The notes under the pieces are model-generated. The model saw only the letters and a program-made list of their open reading frames with translations, was not told the DNA's origin and made no database searches. From positions 1,860,001 through 1,924,000 of the forward strand of contig NZ_CP072425.1 of NCBI RefSeq assembly GCF_017742995.1: a DNA stretch of 64,000 bases. The letters run 5' to 3'. Positions 18,026 through 27,167 of the stretch are shown here, piece after piece. Numbering within the stretch: position 1 is the first letter of the stretch; each line of letters starts with the position of its first letter. The DNA comes from Pseudoalteromonas viridis (GTDB lineage: Bacteria > Pseudomonadota > Gammaproteobacteria > Enterobacterales > Alteromonadaceae). The translations under genes were made by a program, and so were the position numbers.

Positions 18026-19114
18026 TCAGCATCCTCCCGGGCGGTCTTTGGCGGCAATATAGCGCCAGGTGGGCGTAGCGTTGTGCCCGCTGTGATCGGG
18101 CAGGGGTACCCGCATCATACTTTGGGCCTTTTCCTTGAGCCCGAACATAGTGCCAACGGCGGCAACCAGTAAGTCTGGCTGGCCATTAAAGGCCAGATGA
18201 AGCTGATCCAGCAGCAGGCTCAGGGTCAGGTTAAACTCAGTGTCGAGCCGGGCAATCGCGGGGTAGGGCTGATAGTGTTCCGGTTGTGGGTTTTTCACCA
18301 CGTTATATACCAGGTGGTAATCAATCGGAATAGCCGGACCGGTTGGCCCTGAGTTGGGCGTGTCGCCCTGGACATAGCGATATCCCAGTAGCAGTTCATT
18401 AAAGCGGTAGTAATGAGACAACTCTCTGGGTTGCATAAATAACTGATGGTCGCCGCTGCCTATGCCCGTAGTATCACCCAGCGGAAAGGGCTGATCCGGA
18501 TCCCAGCATTCATCTGGCACCCCTTCGCCCTGCGCTATGATGGCATTAAGGGCAAAATTGGCGGAGGCCAGGTCTGTCACCGGGGTGAGCTCTCCGCCGC
18601 CGCCATAGTAATACTTGTGCGCGATTTGCTTGTCGTGGCAGTCGGCGGGGAACAGCTCGGGGCCCATGCGGTTATGCAGCGTCTGCAAGCCGTTTTCAAT
18701 ACCGGCATAGAATTCGCCTATGGTGATATCCCCCTCTTTTGCCAAAGCGGTGGGCATTTCAATGTTGAGAAAGTTTTGCAGTGCCTCAGGGCTGAACTTT
18801 TGCAGATCTGCTTCAAACCAGGTTTCGCCGTCAGGCAGCTTAGTCGGAAAGGCAGGTAGAAACTCCGGACTGTTGATTGCCGGACTACCTCCGGTGGCGA
18901 TCAGCAGGTTCGCAGCATTGGTCAGATGGAACATTTCCTCCATCACAACCGAGCGGATCACTGTACAGGCACACTGGTTGGTGCCTTCCTCAATGGAATA
19001 CAAGGCGGTGAGGTAGACTGGCAAGGTGGAGAATTCCAGTTCAATGGCCAGTTGCAGGTCGTAGTGCAGCTGTTCGAGCGTTTCTATCGGACGTTTTTGC
19101 AGTTTATGATACAT
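18026..19114 (-). CDS. VioB/RebD-type ferritin-like domain protein
   Basis: 362 residues matching the ferritin-like domain family (PF12902-type) found in iminophenyl-pyruvate dimer synthases such as VioB and RebD. Diiron-like ligands can be seen in LAIELEFSTLPVYLTALYS (residues ~24-42), VVMEEMFHLTNAANLLIATGG (~72-92) and ELSHYYRF (~230). The fold is known to couple two imine molecules oxidatively in violacein and rebeccamycin biosynthesis. VioB itself is about 1000 residues, so this stand-alone form is much shorter, and no VioA, C, D or E homologue lies beside it. It starts 13 bases after the GMC oxidoreductase stop and overlaps the ribosome site of the phosphoesterase gene, so the operon is tightly coupled. 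The reaction is not predictable. Confidence 0.75.
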   Translation of the reverse strand: MYHKLQKRPIETLEQLHYDLQLAIELEFSTLPVYLTALYSIEEGTNQCACTVIRSVVMEEMFHLTNAANLLIATGGSPAINSPEFLPAFPTKLPDGETWFEADLQKFSPEALQNFLNIEMPTALAKEGDITIGEFYAGIENGLQTLHNRMGPELFPADCHDKQIAHKYYYGGGGELTPVTDLASANFALNAIIAQGEGVPDECWDPDQPFPLGDTTGIGSGDHQLFMQPRELSHYYRFNELLLGYRYVQGDTPNSGPTGPAIPIDYHLVYNVVKNPQPEHYQPYPAIARLDTEFNLTLSLLLDQLHLAFNGQPDLLVAAVGTMFGLKEKAQSMMRVPLPDHSGHNATPTWRYIAAKDRPGGC

Positions 19115-19127
19115 GGCAGATCCCTCA

Positions 19128-20963
19128 TTAATACTGGTCGAGTGCGTTTAACACGTTGTCAGCAGCCCAGAAGGTCAGTGCTGCCATGGTTAAAGTCGGA
19201 TTACTGGTCGCAATGGTGGGCATATTGCCGCAGCCAACCAGATAGAGGTTGGGATGATCCCAGCTACGTTGTTCGCGATTTACCACCGAGGTTTTTGGAT
19301 CGTCGCCCATCAGGTGCGTGCCGACCAGATGCCCGGCACCGTTGTAGACATAGCCTTTGCCCTGATACTGCACATAGCCCGGGTCGCTGGTTTTATATTT
19401 GGTAAAAGGCTCGACGCCAAGGCGCTGGAAAATGGCATCTGACACTTCTTTGGCCTGTGCCATGCCGGCGCGGGTGTAGTCGGTGACCTTGTAATGGATC
19501 ACTGGCCGGTAGTTGCCCAGCTGGTCCCGGTATTGATCGTCTATGGTGACGCGATTATCGGGGTCGGGGAGTTGTTCTACCAAAAAGCCAAAGCGGAACA
19601 TGCGCGGGTACTCTTCGGCGATTTTGTGGCGCAGGGCCGGGCCAAATAAGTTTTGCTCATCGATAAGCTCTGGCACCGTGGCAATCGGCGCGCCTTCCGG
19701 CCAGCTCCAGCCCCAGTTACCGATCTCAATACGAAAAGCAGCTTGCTCGGCACGAAATGCCCCGCCGCGCAGTGAAGGGATCCCGGAGGTTGAACCCGGG
19801 CCTCGGAATGCGCCGATTTTGCAGGGCATCAGGCCCCAGGTCAGCATAGTTGGGTGGTCCATCAGGTTGCGACCGACCTGGTCGCTGGAATTTGCCACAT
19901 TGGAGGCCAGCAATAGCTTGGCGTTTTCAACGGCATGGGCGGCCAGCACCACCACTTTGCCTTTGACCGTTTTATCGTCATAAGCCGCGGATTTAGTAGA
20001 GTGGTAGCGTTTATAGTGGACCTTAGAGATGTGCTGTGTTTTGTGGTCCACCTCCAGGTTGTAGGCGACTGCCTGGGTTTCTATGGTCACATTGCCAGTG
20101 TTTTTGGCTTGCTCCAGCGTTTTTAAAGCTGAGTACTTGGCCTGAATAGGACAGATAGGCACACAGTTAGAGTTACCCGCACAGCGCTGACCCAGATCTG
20201 GGTTGCCCACTGCTCCCACAGGGCGATAATCCCCTCGCGGCATGCCGTTGCGCCCTTGTGGGGTGGCCACCACATCAATGGGGTAGGGCTGGTTGTCAAT
20301 TTCAACTTGCATGCCCTGAAGCCCTTTGGCCAGGTACTGATCTAAAAAACTCTGCGGAATTTGCTCCATCGGGTAATCGTAATTTGCTTCAAACGGCAGT
20401 TGTACACTGGGGTTATCAATCTGCTGATAGGTCTGCACATCGGCATTGGCCGAGACCCCAATATGTTGTTCCGCGATTTCGTACCAGGGTTGTAAATCCT
20501 GATAGCTGATGGGCCAGTCGCGGCCACGGCCAAAGCGCGTTTTCAGCTCAAAGTCTTCGGGCAGCATACGCAGGCAGGTGCCCAGCCAGTGCAATGTGGT
20601 GCCGCCCTCGCTGCGGGTGTAGGTACTGGCAAACGGGTCCGGGCCATACTGGACAAAATAACCATGATCACTGACGGGCTTATCCAGTGGTGGCTTTTGA
20701 ATATCAGTCACTAAAGGTTGTGGGGCATTGGGGTTGTTGGGGTAGGGCGCGTTGGGGATCTTGGCCATGGCAGTGAAGAAACGCGCCATGTATGACTCAT
20801 AGCCTTTCTCTTTGCCTTGATCGAAGAAACGTCCATCGGTGCCCGTGCCAGCTTCCAGGATCAGCACTTGTTTACCTTGCTCACCCAGCTGTTTGGCCAT
20901 GATGGCGCCTGCAATACCGGCCCCGACGATGACCACGTCGTATTCTTTATGATGATGTGTCAT
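19128..20963 (-). CDS. GMC-family FAD oxidoreductase, sugar/gluconate dehydrogenase large-subunit type
   Basis: Flavoprotein of 611 residues. The dinucleotide-binding motif DVVIVGAGIAGAIMAKQLG lies at residues ~9-27 and the FAD-contacting GGTTLHWLGTCLRML near 150. The GMC C-terminal signature is GAGHLVGTHLMGDD with GCGNMPTIATSNPTLT near the end. A cysteine-rich CAGNSNCVPICPIQAKY (residues ~268-284) is typical of the fructose, sorbitol and gluconate dehydrogenase large subunits. No signal peptide is present. The small subunit gene lies immediately upstream (gap 9 bases), as in fructose dehydrogenase, but no cytochrome c subunit is nearby. The electron acceptor is therefore open: another cytochrome, a quinone, or oxygen. 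Confidence 0.85.
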   Translation of the reverse strand: MTHHHKEYDVVIVGAGIAGAIMAKQLGEQGKQVLILEAGTGTDGRFFDQGKEKGYESYMARFFTAMAKIPNAPYPNNPNAPQPLVTDIQKPPLDKPVSDHGYFVQYGPDPFASTYTRSEGGTTLHWLGTCLRMLPEDFELKTRFGRGRDWPISYQDLQPWYEIAEQHIGVSANADVQTYQQIDNPSVQLPFEANYDYPMEQIPQSFLDQYLAKGLQGMQVEIDNQPYPIDVVATPQGRNGMPRGDYRPVGAVGNPDLGQRCAGNSNCVPICPIQAKYSALKTLEQAKNTGNVTIETQAVAYNLEVDHKTQHISKVHYKRYHSTKSAAYDDKTVKGKVVVLAAHAVENAKLLLASNVANSSDQVGRNLMDHPTMLTWGLMPCKIGAFRGPGSTSGIPSLRGGAFRAEQAAFRIEIGNWGWSWPEGAPIATVPELIDEQNLFGPALRHKIAEEYPRMFRFGFLVEQLPDPDNRVTIDDQYRDQLGNYRPVIHYKVTDYTRAGMAQAKEVSDAIFQRLGVEPFTKYKTSDPGYVQYQGKGYVYNGAGHLVGTHLMGDDPKTSVVNREQRSWDHPNLYLVGCGNMPTIATSNPTLTMAALTFWAADNVLNALDQY

Positions 20964-20972
20964 GTTGCTTTC

Positions 20973-21461
20973 CTAATCCAGGTTGAGAGGCTTGGCTGAT
21001 TGGCCGGGAAAGGCCCAGGTGCCGTACCCAGGTTGTTTTGCTCCCATGGGGTGACTGCCCAGGGCATTCCACACCAGACCCTGAATATAGGCATTGCTGG
21101 AGATCACATAGTCTTCAACCGGCTGTTTATCCGCACTGAAATCGTCAACCCCATACAGGGCATTCCAGTCGGCAGGCAGCTGATACCAGATGGAGAGATA
21201 CCACATCTTGATGATGTTTCTGGCAACCGGGCCAAGTTTGGCGCAGTTCCAGATACGCTCGTAAAATTGTGCCTGATTAGATTCACACTCGAGCGAACCA
21301 ATCTCCTCAGCCCGGTGATAAAGTTCCTGTATCACGTCCTGACGCACCCATTGGCTGAGTGTTTTGCAGTAAGTGGGACCCACGCCGGTGCCCTGTAATT
21401 CGACCTCGTCGTAGCCGGTCAGTGTGGCACTGAGGCGATAAAAATCGGTCAGTCTGTACAT
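20973..21461 (-). CDS. FAD-dependent dehydrogenase small subunit (sorbitol dehydrogenase small-subunit-like)
   Basis: First clear gene of the operon, 162 residues. I chose the ATG at 21461, which follows AGGGG with a 7-base gap; an in-frame start at 21506 has no such support. LTDFYRLSATLTGYDE at the N-terminus, WNCAKLGPVARNIIKMWYLSIWY in the middle and NALGSHPMGAKQPGYGTWAFP at the C-terminus match the family of small subunits (PF12318-like) that pair with GMC dehydrogenases. Members normally carry a Tat signal that exports the folded complex; none is present here, so the complex may stay in the cytoplasm. Confidence 0.7.
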   Translation of the reverse strand: MYRLTDFYRLSATLTGYDEVELQGTGVGPTYCKTLSQWVRQDVIQELYHRAEEIGSLECESNQAQFYERIWNCAKLGPVARNIIKMWYLSIWYQLPADWNALYGVDDFSADKQPVEDYVISSNAYIQGLVWNALGSHPMGAKQPGYGTWAFPGQSAKPLNLD

Positions 21462-21833
21462 AAGTTTGCCCCTGATAAAGTGATGAGAAAAATCGGCGAG
21501 CGGCACACATCAGCGGAAGGCGAGAAACACGGCGGATAGTCGGTTGTTTACCGGGCAAGTAGCGGCGCATGGTAGTGTGGATACCATGGCAACAGATTTG
21601 AGAAAGTGGTTCGCACATTTTTTGCCCCTTCCTTGTCAGTAGAGCGATACTGCGGCATCCATGCTGACAATCGATGGCCCGAACGGCCCTGATGTGCCTG
21701 TTGGGCACATCAATCACGATAAAAGCAAGCTTAAACGCGCTTGACGGGGCACGCTCAGGCAGGCCTTTACCGCTCATGTATTACATCTGATCAGGTATAG
21801 TGGCTGGTTGTTGTTTGTGCAAATTACACGCTA
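21462..21833. promoter_or_regulatory. 372-base intergenic region upstream of the five-gene operon
   Basis: It lies between the argE stop and the dehydrogenase small subunit, and most likely holds the operon promoter. A perfect hairpin GATGTGCC-TGTTG-GGCACATC sits at 21691-21711 without a clear T-tract. A possible small reading frame starts at 21618 behind a strong AAGGAAGGGG site, but it overlaps the next gene by about 155 bases (see findings). Confidence 0.4.
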
Positions 21834-22997
21834 TTACACAAAGCACTGCTGCTTGATAAGCTCTGTGAGGATCTGCTGACTGGGTTTGATTTTTTCCATC
21901 GCCAAATATTCATCGGGTTGGTGTGCCTGGGCAATTGAGCCTGGCCCCATGACAATCGTCTCGCAACCAAGCTGCTGCAAAAAGGGCGCTTCCGTACAAT
22001 AATTTACGGCCACGGCCTGCTGACCTGAAATTTTTTCAGCCAGCGTTACCAGTGCGCAATCCCGGGTGCCATGAAAAGCGGGAATGGGGTCATGTAAGTC
22101 AAGCACTGACACGCTGTTGGGATAATGCGCATTGATCGGGGCAACGGCCTGCAGTAACAAGGCCTGTAGCTCTGCAATGCTGAGTCCGGGCAGGGGGCGC
22201 AGGTCAATATGCAACTCGCAGCAGCCACAAATTCGGTTGGCATTATCGCCGCCGTGAATATGACCTAAATTCAAGGTCGGGTACGGAATTGCAAAATCCT
22301 CAAGTGAATATTTATTCTTTAAATCTTCTTTTAACTGTAACAGATTAGTAATCACCTGCTGCATGATCTCGATGGCATTTAGGCCGCGATCCGGATCGGA
22401 GCTGTGCCCGGAGCGCCCTGTGATCCGAATCGCCGAAGACATATGCCCCTTGTGGGTATAAACCGGCACCATATCGGTGGGCTCACCTATGATACAGCGT
22501 TCTGGCTTGAGGTTACTGTGGCGTGCTATTTCCTGTGCACCGGCCATGGTGATCTCTTCATCTGCGGTGGCCAGGATCATGATTGGGGCGCTCTGCTTAA
22601 GAGCTTTCAGGTCCTCCAGTGCTTTCAAGACAAAGGCAAAAAAACCTTTCATATCAATACTGCCCAAACCATATAAACGGTTATCCCGCTCGCTGAGGGT
22701 GAAGGGATCAAAGTTCCAGCGGCTGTCATCAAAGGGCACGGTGTCTGTGTGTCCGGCCAGCATCAGGCCGCCGCTGTGCTCTGCCATGCCTGGCGGGCAC
22801 CGTCTGGCGAGTAAGTTGAACTTGCCCGGCGCGGCGTGCAGCTCGGTGATTTCGGTACTAAAACCCAGCTGCTCACACCACTGCGCAAGCAGTTCAATGA
22901 CCGCCCGGTTGCTTTGATTGAGGCTGGCATCGAGCGCGCTGATAGAAGGGCGCGCTATCAATTCGCGGTACATGGTTTTAAAGTCGGGTAGAGACAT
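21834..22997 (-). CDS. argE: Acetylornithine deacetylase
   Basis: Removes the acetyl group from N-acetylornithine to give ornithine in arginine biosynthesis, a cytoplasmic M20-family metalloenzyme. The 387 residues are the usual length. LMLAGHTDTVPFDD (near residue 78) supplies a zinc histidine and aspartate. MILATADEEITMAGA (near 135) supplies the catalytic glutamate. Near 200, GRSGHSSDPDRGLNAIE marks the dimerisation domain. It is divergent from argCBFGH(A) across a 174-base region with an ARG box, the usual layout in this bacterial group. Confidence 0.95.
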   Translation of the reverse strand: MSLPDFKTMYRELIARPSISALDASLNQSNRAVIELLAQWCEQLGFSTEITELHAAPGKFNLLARRCPPGMAEHSGGLMLAGHTDTVPFDDSRWNFDPFTLSERDNRLYGLGSIDMKGFFAFVLKALEDLKALKQSAPIMILATADEEITMAGAQEIARHSNLKPERCIIGEPTDMVPVYTHKGHMSSAIRITGRSGHSSDPDRGLNAIEIMQQVITNLLQLKEDLKNKYSLEDFAIPYPTLNLGHIHGGDNANRICGCCELHIDLRPLPGLSIAELQALLLQAVAPINAHYPNSVSVLDLHDPIPAFHGTRDCALVTLAEKISGQQAVAVNYCTEAPFLQQLGCETIVMGPGSIAQAHQPDEYLAMEKIKPSQQILTELIKQQCFV

Positions 22998-23171
22998 GGC
23001 GTTTATCCTAAAAATATTTATTCAAACCTGTTGCATAAAAATCTATATGTATGTAAGGTGAATATCAATTCATTTTTTTAGCATAAATATAGAGGGTGCA
23101 ACAATGCGACGATAAGCTCATCAATAGCAAATATAAGGTTTTTGTGTTCACTTTAGTTTAAAGAGTTATCG
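22998..23171. promoter_or_regulatory. Divergent argE/argC promoter region with ARG box
   Basis: TGAAT-ATCA-ATTCA at 23059-23072 is a perfect core of the ArgR operator (ARG box). An AT-rich, weaker box-like stretch lies just left of it around 23031-23053, as expected for the paired boxes ArgR hexamers bind. Arginine-dependent repression of both directions is inferred. Confidence 0.7.
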
Positions 23172-24182
23172 ATGTTTAACGTAGCAATTGTTGGCGCCAG
23201 CGGATATAGCGGCGCAGAGCTGGCCAGTTTAGTGGCCCGCCACCCGGGTTTGAATCTCAGTGGCTGTTATGTGTCAGCGCACAGCCTGGATAAAGGGAAG
23301 TGTCTGAGCGAGTTATATCCTGAGCATACAGGTTTACTTGATGTCTCCCTGCTTCCTTTGACGAATGAGGCGTTTGCAGACATAGCCGACAGCGATGTCG
23401 ACTATGTCTGCCTTTGTACCGACCACAAGGTAAGCGTAGAGCTGGCCCAAACCTTTCTGAATATGGGTAAAAAAGTCTTCGACTTGTCCGGGGCCTATCG
23501 GCTTAAAAACAGCGCAGATTACGAGCAATACTATGGCTTTAGCCACCCATACTCGCAGTGGCTCGACAAGGCGCAGTATGGCCTGGTGGAGTGGTATGGC
23601 GATTCCCTGAGCGAAGCTCAGTTGGTGGCGGTGCCCGGGTGCTATCCAACCGCTGCCCTGAATGCGCTTAAGCCGTTGAAACAGGACGACTTACTCAGCG
23701 ACACGACCATTATTATCAATGCCGTCTCGGGTGTCACCGGCGCGGGCCGCAAAGCCAGCCTGAACACCCACTTTTGCGAAGTGTCTCTGGCACCTTATGG
23801 CCTGTTTAATCATCGCCATACCCCGGAAATTGAACGCTACCTTGCGCACCCAGTGTTGTTTACGCCGCATCTGGGCAATTTTCCTCGGGGGATTCTGGAA
23901 ACCATCTATGTTTCTCTCAAACCTGGTGTGTCTGAGCATCAGGTTGCACAAGCCTATCAGGTGCTGGCAGACGAGCCGCTGATCCGTCTCAAAGGGGCCT
24001 GCATGCCGTCAATCAAAGGGGTGGCAAATCGCGCCTTTGTGGATATTGGCTGGCAACAGCAGGGGCAGCAACTGATTGTCACAGTGGCGATAGATAATTT
24101 ACTGAAAGGGGCGGCAGGGCAGGCGCTGCAGTGTATGAATCTGGCCAGTCAGTATCCCCATGAGCAAGGGTTAGTGGGGTAA
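23172..24182 (+). CDS. argC: N-acetyl-gamma-glutamyl-phosphate reductase
   Basis: Reduces N-acetylglutamyl phosphate to the semialdehyde with NADPH. The Rossmann motif VAIVGASGYSGAELASLVARH opens the 336-residue protein. The catalytic cysteine lies in VAVPGCYPTAALNALKPL near residue 157. FSGVTGAGR-like AVSGVTGAGRKA follows, and HRHTPEI closes the active site. It is the first gene of the arg operon; argB follows after 3 bases. Confidence 0.96.
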   Translation: MFNVAIVGASGYSGAELASLVARHPGLNLSGCYVSAHSLDKGKCLSELYPEHTGLLDVSLLPLTNEAFADIADSDVDYVCLCTDHKVSVELAQTFLNMGKKVFDLSGAYRLKNSADYEQYYGFSHPYSQWLDKAQYGLVEWYGDSLSEAQLVAVPGCYPTAALNALKPLKQDDLLSDTTIIINAVSGVTGAGRKASLNTHFCEVSLAPYGLFNHRHTPEIERYLAHPVLFTPHLGNFPRGILETIYVSLKPGVSEHQVAQAYQVLADEPLIRLKGACMPSIKGVANRAFVDIGWQQQGQQLIVTVAIDNLLKGAAGQALQCMNLASQYPHEQGLVG

Positions 24183-24185
24183 ACC

Positions 24186-24968
24186 ATGACAGATAAAAAA
24201 ATCTGGGTGATCAAACTCGGTGGCGCGGTGCTTAATTCAGAGCAGGCCGCCCATGATTTATTCAGCGCACTGAATACGCGTGCACAGCAAGACCAAACAC
24301 AAGGCTTTGTGGTGGTGCACGGTGGTGGTGCGCTCGTGGATAGCTGGCTTAATGACGCCGGGTTTGCCACCGCCAAACACCAGGGGTTGCGGATCAGCCC
24401 TAAAGAGCAAATGCCTTATATTGTCGGCGCACTGGCCGGGTGTGCCAACAAGCAACTCATGGCCCAGGCTATTACGGCGGGGTTACGGCCGGTTGGACTC
24501 AGCTTGTATGAAGCGGGCCTGATGACCACGCAAAAACTCAAAGCACTGGGGCAGGTGGGCACCTGTGAGCCGCAGGGCGACAGTTTGCTGCCCGAGCTGC
24601 TGGCAGCCGGACGGATCCCCTTGGTCAGCTCGATTGGCATAGGCGCTGATGGCGCGTTGTTTAACGTTAATGCCGACGAAGCGGCCGCAGCACTGGCACA
24701 TCAGCTGGGCGCTGAACTGATTTTTATGACCGATGTCGAGGCGGTATTAGATGGCGAAGGTCAGCCGCTGGCGCAATTAAATAGCGACCAGATAGAACAA
24801 CTAATAGCACAAAAGGTGATTGTGGGCGGGATGGAGGTCAAAGTTAAGACCAGTCTTCACGCTGCCCGACATTTACGACGCGGGGTGTATATCTCGAGCT
24901 GGCAAAAGCCAGATAACCTGCTTGCCCTGCTGGAGGGGCAGCACGTCGGAACGCAAATTTTACCTTAG
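24186..24968 (+). CDS. argB: Acetylglutamate kinase
   Basis: Phosphorylates N-acetylglutamate with ATP. The 260-residue amino acid kinase fold opens with WVIKLGGAVLNSEQ and has the HGGGALVDSWL glycine-rich loop near residue 40. NVNADEAAAALAHQLGAELIFMTDVEAVLDG and KVIVGGMEVKVKTSLHAA are the late ATP-site motifs. It starts 3 bases after argC, so the two are translationally coupled. Confidence 0.96.
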   Translation: MTDKKIWVIKLGGAVLNSEQAAHDLFSALNTRAQQDQTQGFVVVHGGGALVDSWLNDAGFATAKHQGLRISPKEQMPYIVGALAGCANKQLMAQAITAGLRPVGLSLYEAGLMTTQKLKALGQVGTCEPQGDSLLPELLAAGRIPLVSSIGIGADGALFNVNADEAAAALAHQLGAELIFMTDVEAVLDGEGQPLAQLNSDQIEQLIAQKVIVGGMEVKVKTSLHAARHLRRGVYISSWQKPDNLLALLEGQHVGTQILP

Positions 24969-24976
24969 GAAACCTT

Positions 24977-25897
24977 ATGTCGAGTCATTTTATAACTGGT
25001 CTGGAATTTGATAAAAGCCAGGCACTTAAGCTGCTTGCCCTGGCAAGTGATATGAAACAACAGCCGCAGGAATTTGCCCACGCACTGGCGGGCAAGTCTG
25101 TGGTCACGCTATTTGAAAAACCCAGCCTCAGAACCCGTTTGTCATTTGATATTGGGATTAACAAACTGGGCGGTCATGCGGTCTATCTGGACCAGCAAAA
25201 CGGCGCCATGGGCAGCCGTGAATCTGTACAGGATTTTGCGCTCAATATTGCCACCTGGGCCGATGCACTGGTGGCACGGGTTTCTTCTCACCATACCCTG
25301 GAGGTGCTGGCTGAGCACTCATCAATTCCGGTGGTGAACAGTTTGTGCGACCTCTATCACCCCTGTCAGGCGCTGGCCGACTTTCTAACCCTGCAGGAGG
25401 TGTTTGGCGACGTCAGCCAGATCAAATTGGCGTATCTGGGTGAGGGTAACAATGTCTGTCAGTCTTTATTGCTGCTGGCGGCAACATTGGGGGCCGATTT
25501 TGTGGCTGTATGCCCGAAAGGCCATTCGCCCGATGCACAAATCGTTAAGCAGGCGGAGCAAATCGCGGCGGTTAATGGGGCGTCTGTGCTGATCAGCGAC
25601 CGCATTGAAGCCGCAGTCGGTGCCAACGCCCTGTACACAGATACCTGGGTGTCAATGGGCAGTGATACGTCACTGGAGCAGGCAAAAACCACCTTTATGC
25701 CCTACCAGCTCAATCAGGCATTACTCGAACAAACTGGGGCCAGCACAGTGCTGCATTGCCAGCCTGCGCACCGTGGCTATGAGATCACCTCTCAGGTGAT
25801 GGATGGTCCTAAAGCGCGGATCCTGCAACAGGCAGAAAACCGCATGCATGCGCAAAACGCCCTGTTACTGGCGCTTATGAATAAACAAATCGTCTGA
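24977..25897 (+). CDS. argF: Ornithine carbamoyltransferase
   Basis: Forms citrulline from ornithine and carbamoyl phosphate. The carbamoyl-phosphate motif [15 protein letters not shown] (near residue 47) corresponds to the STRT loop. [18 protein letters not shown] (near 125) is the HPxQ motif. [14 protein letters not shown] (near 260) is the HCLP-type motif, with GLN in place of leucine. The protein is 306 residues. Start ATG follows AGGA. Confidence 0.93.
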   Translation: MSSHFITGLEFDKSQALKLLALASDMKQQPQEFAHALAGKSVVTLFEKPSLRTRLSFDIGINKLGGHAVYLDQQNGAMGSRESVQDFALNIATWADALVARVSSHHTLEVLAEHSSIPVVNSLCDLYHPCQALADFLTLQEVFGDVSQIKLAYLGEGNNVCQSLLLLAATLGADFVAVCPKGHSPDAQIVKQAEQIAAVNGASVLISDRIEAAVGANALYTDTWVSMGSDTSLEQAKTTFMPYQLNQALLEQTGASTVLHCQPAHRGYEITSQVMDGPKARILQQAENRMHAQNALLLALMNKQIV

Positions 25898-25929
25898 GCC
25901 AACAAGATTTTAGTATTAAGGTAAACATC

Positions 25930-27144
25930 ATGAAAAAGATTAAAAAAGTTGTTCTGGCTTACTCAGGTGGTCTGGATACCTCGGCCATTGTGCCCTGGCT
26001 AAAAGAAAATTACGGCTGTGAAGTGGTCGCCTTTGTTGCCGATGTCGGCCAGGGTGAAGAAGAACTCCAGGGCGTCGAAGAAAAGGCCCTGGCATCTGGT
26101 GCCAGCGAATGTCATATCGTCGATTTAAAAGCCGAACTGGTCAGTGATTACATCTATCCAACCTTGCAAAGTGGTGCGATATACGAGGGCACTTATCTGC
26201 TGGGGACTTCCATGGCGCGGCCAATTATCGCCAAAGCGCAGGTTGAGATCGCTCGCAAAGTAGGCGCGGATGCGCTATCTCATGGCTGTACCGGCAAAGG
26301 GAATGATCAGGTGCGTTTCGAATCTTGCTTTGCCGCGCTTGCGCCGGATCTTGAGGTTATCGCGCCATGGCGGGAATGGTCGCTGTCGAGCCGGGAATCC
26401 TTGCTGGATTATCTGGCCGAGCGCAACATTCCTTGCGCCGCTTCTGCCACCAAAATTTACAGCCGTGATGCCAATGCCTGGCATATTTCTCACGAAGGCG
26501 GCGAGCTGGAAGACCCCTGGAATCAGCCCAGCGAGCAGGTCTGGACCTGGACAGTATCGCCTGAGCAGGCGCCCGATGAAGCCGAACTGGTCAGTGTACA
26601 GATTGAGGCCGGCCAGGTGGTGGCGGTGAATGGTCAAAACCTGAGTCCTTATCACTGCCTGCTGACGCTGAACGAGATTGCCGCTAAACATGGTGTGGGC
26701 CGGATTGATATCGTTGAAAACCGTTTGGTGGGGATGAAGTCGCGCGGCTGTTACGAAACCCCGGGGGGCACTGTGATGGTGGCAGCACTTCAGGCCATTG
26801 ATGAACTGGTACTGGACAAGGCCAGCCGTAAATGGAAAGAAACCGTGGCAAATGAGTTTGCACATCTGGTGTACGACGGCCGCTGGTTCACCCCGTTAAA
26901 AGATTCGCTGCTGGCGGCCGCCCAGTCACTGGCGCAGGTGGCCAGCGGTGAGGTGGTGCTGAAACTATATAAAGGTCAGGTCAGCGCGGTACAAAAGCGC
27001 TCCGTGAACAGCTTATATAGCGAAGCGTTCGCGACTTTCGGTGAGGACGATGTGTACGACCAGTCTCATGCCGAAGGCTTTATCCGCTTGTTCTCTTTGT
27101 CCAGTCGTATTGCGGCATTGAACAAGCAAAAGTCGGTTAAATAA
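25930..27144 (+). CDS. argG: Argininosuccinate synthase
   Basis: Joins citrulline and aspartate with ATP. The pyrophosphatase P-loop [18 protein letters not shown] lies at residues 8-25. [16 protein letters not shown] (near 117) and [17 protein letters not shown] (near 262) are further signatures. The 404 residues are the usual length. It follows argF after 32 bases with AAGG upstream of its ATG. Confidence 0.97.
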   Translation: MKKIKKVVLAYSGGLDTSAIVPWLKENYGCEVVAFVADVGQGEEELQGVEEKALASGASECHIVDLKAELVSDYIYPTLQSGAIYEGTYLLGTSMARPIIAKAQVEIARKVGADALSHGCTGKGNDQVRFESCFAALAPDLEVIAPWREWSLSSRESLLDYLAERNIPCAASATKIYSRDANAWHISHEGGELEDPWNQPSEQVWTWTVSPEQAPDEAELVSVQIEAGQVVAVNGQNLSPYHCLLTLNEIAAKHGVGRIDIVENRLVGMKSRGCYETPGGTVMVAALQAIDELVLDKASRKWKETVANEFAHLVYDGRWFTPLKDSLLAAAQSLAQVASGEVVLKLYKGQVSAVQKRSVNSLYSEAFATFGEDDVYDQSHAEGFIRLFSLSSRIAALNKQKSVK

Positions 27145-27167
27145 CGGTATCAGAGGAGTAAAGTAAC

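Noticed and set aside
18026..20963. Violacein or rebeccamycin pathway
   Set aside because: Only a short ferritin-like protein is similar to VioB/RebD. There are no neighbouring tryptophan oxidase or VioC/D/E genes, and the oxidase at 37138-38631 is 18 kb away in another operon.
26275..26865. 196-residue minus-strand frame inside argG
   Set aside because: Antisense shadow of the strongly conserved argG sequence; no ribosome site or independent support.
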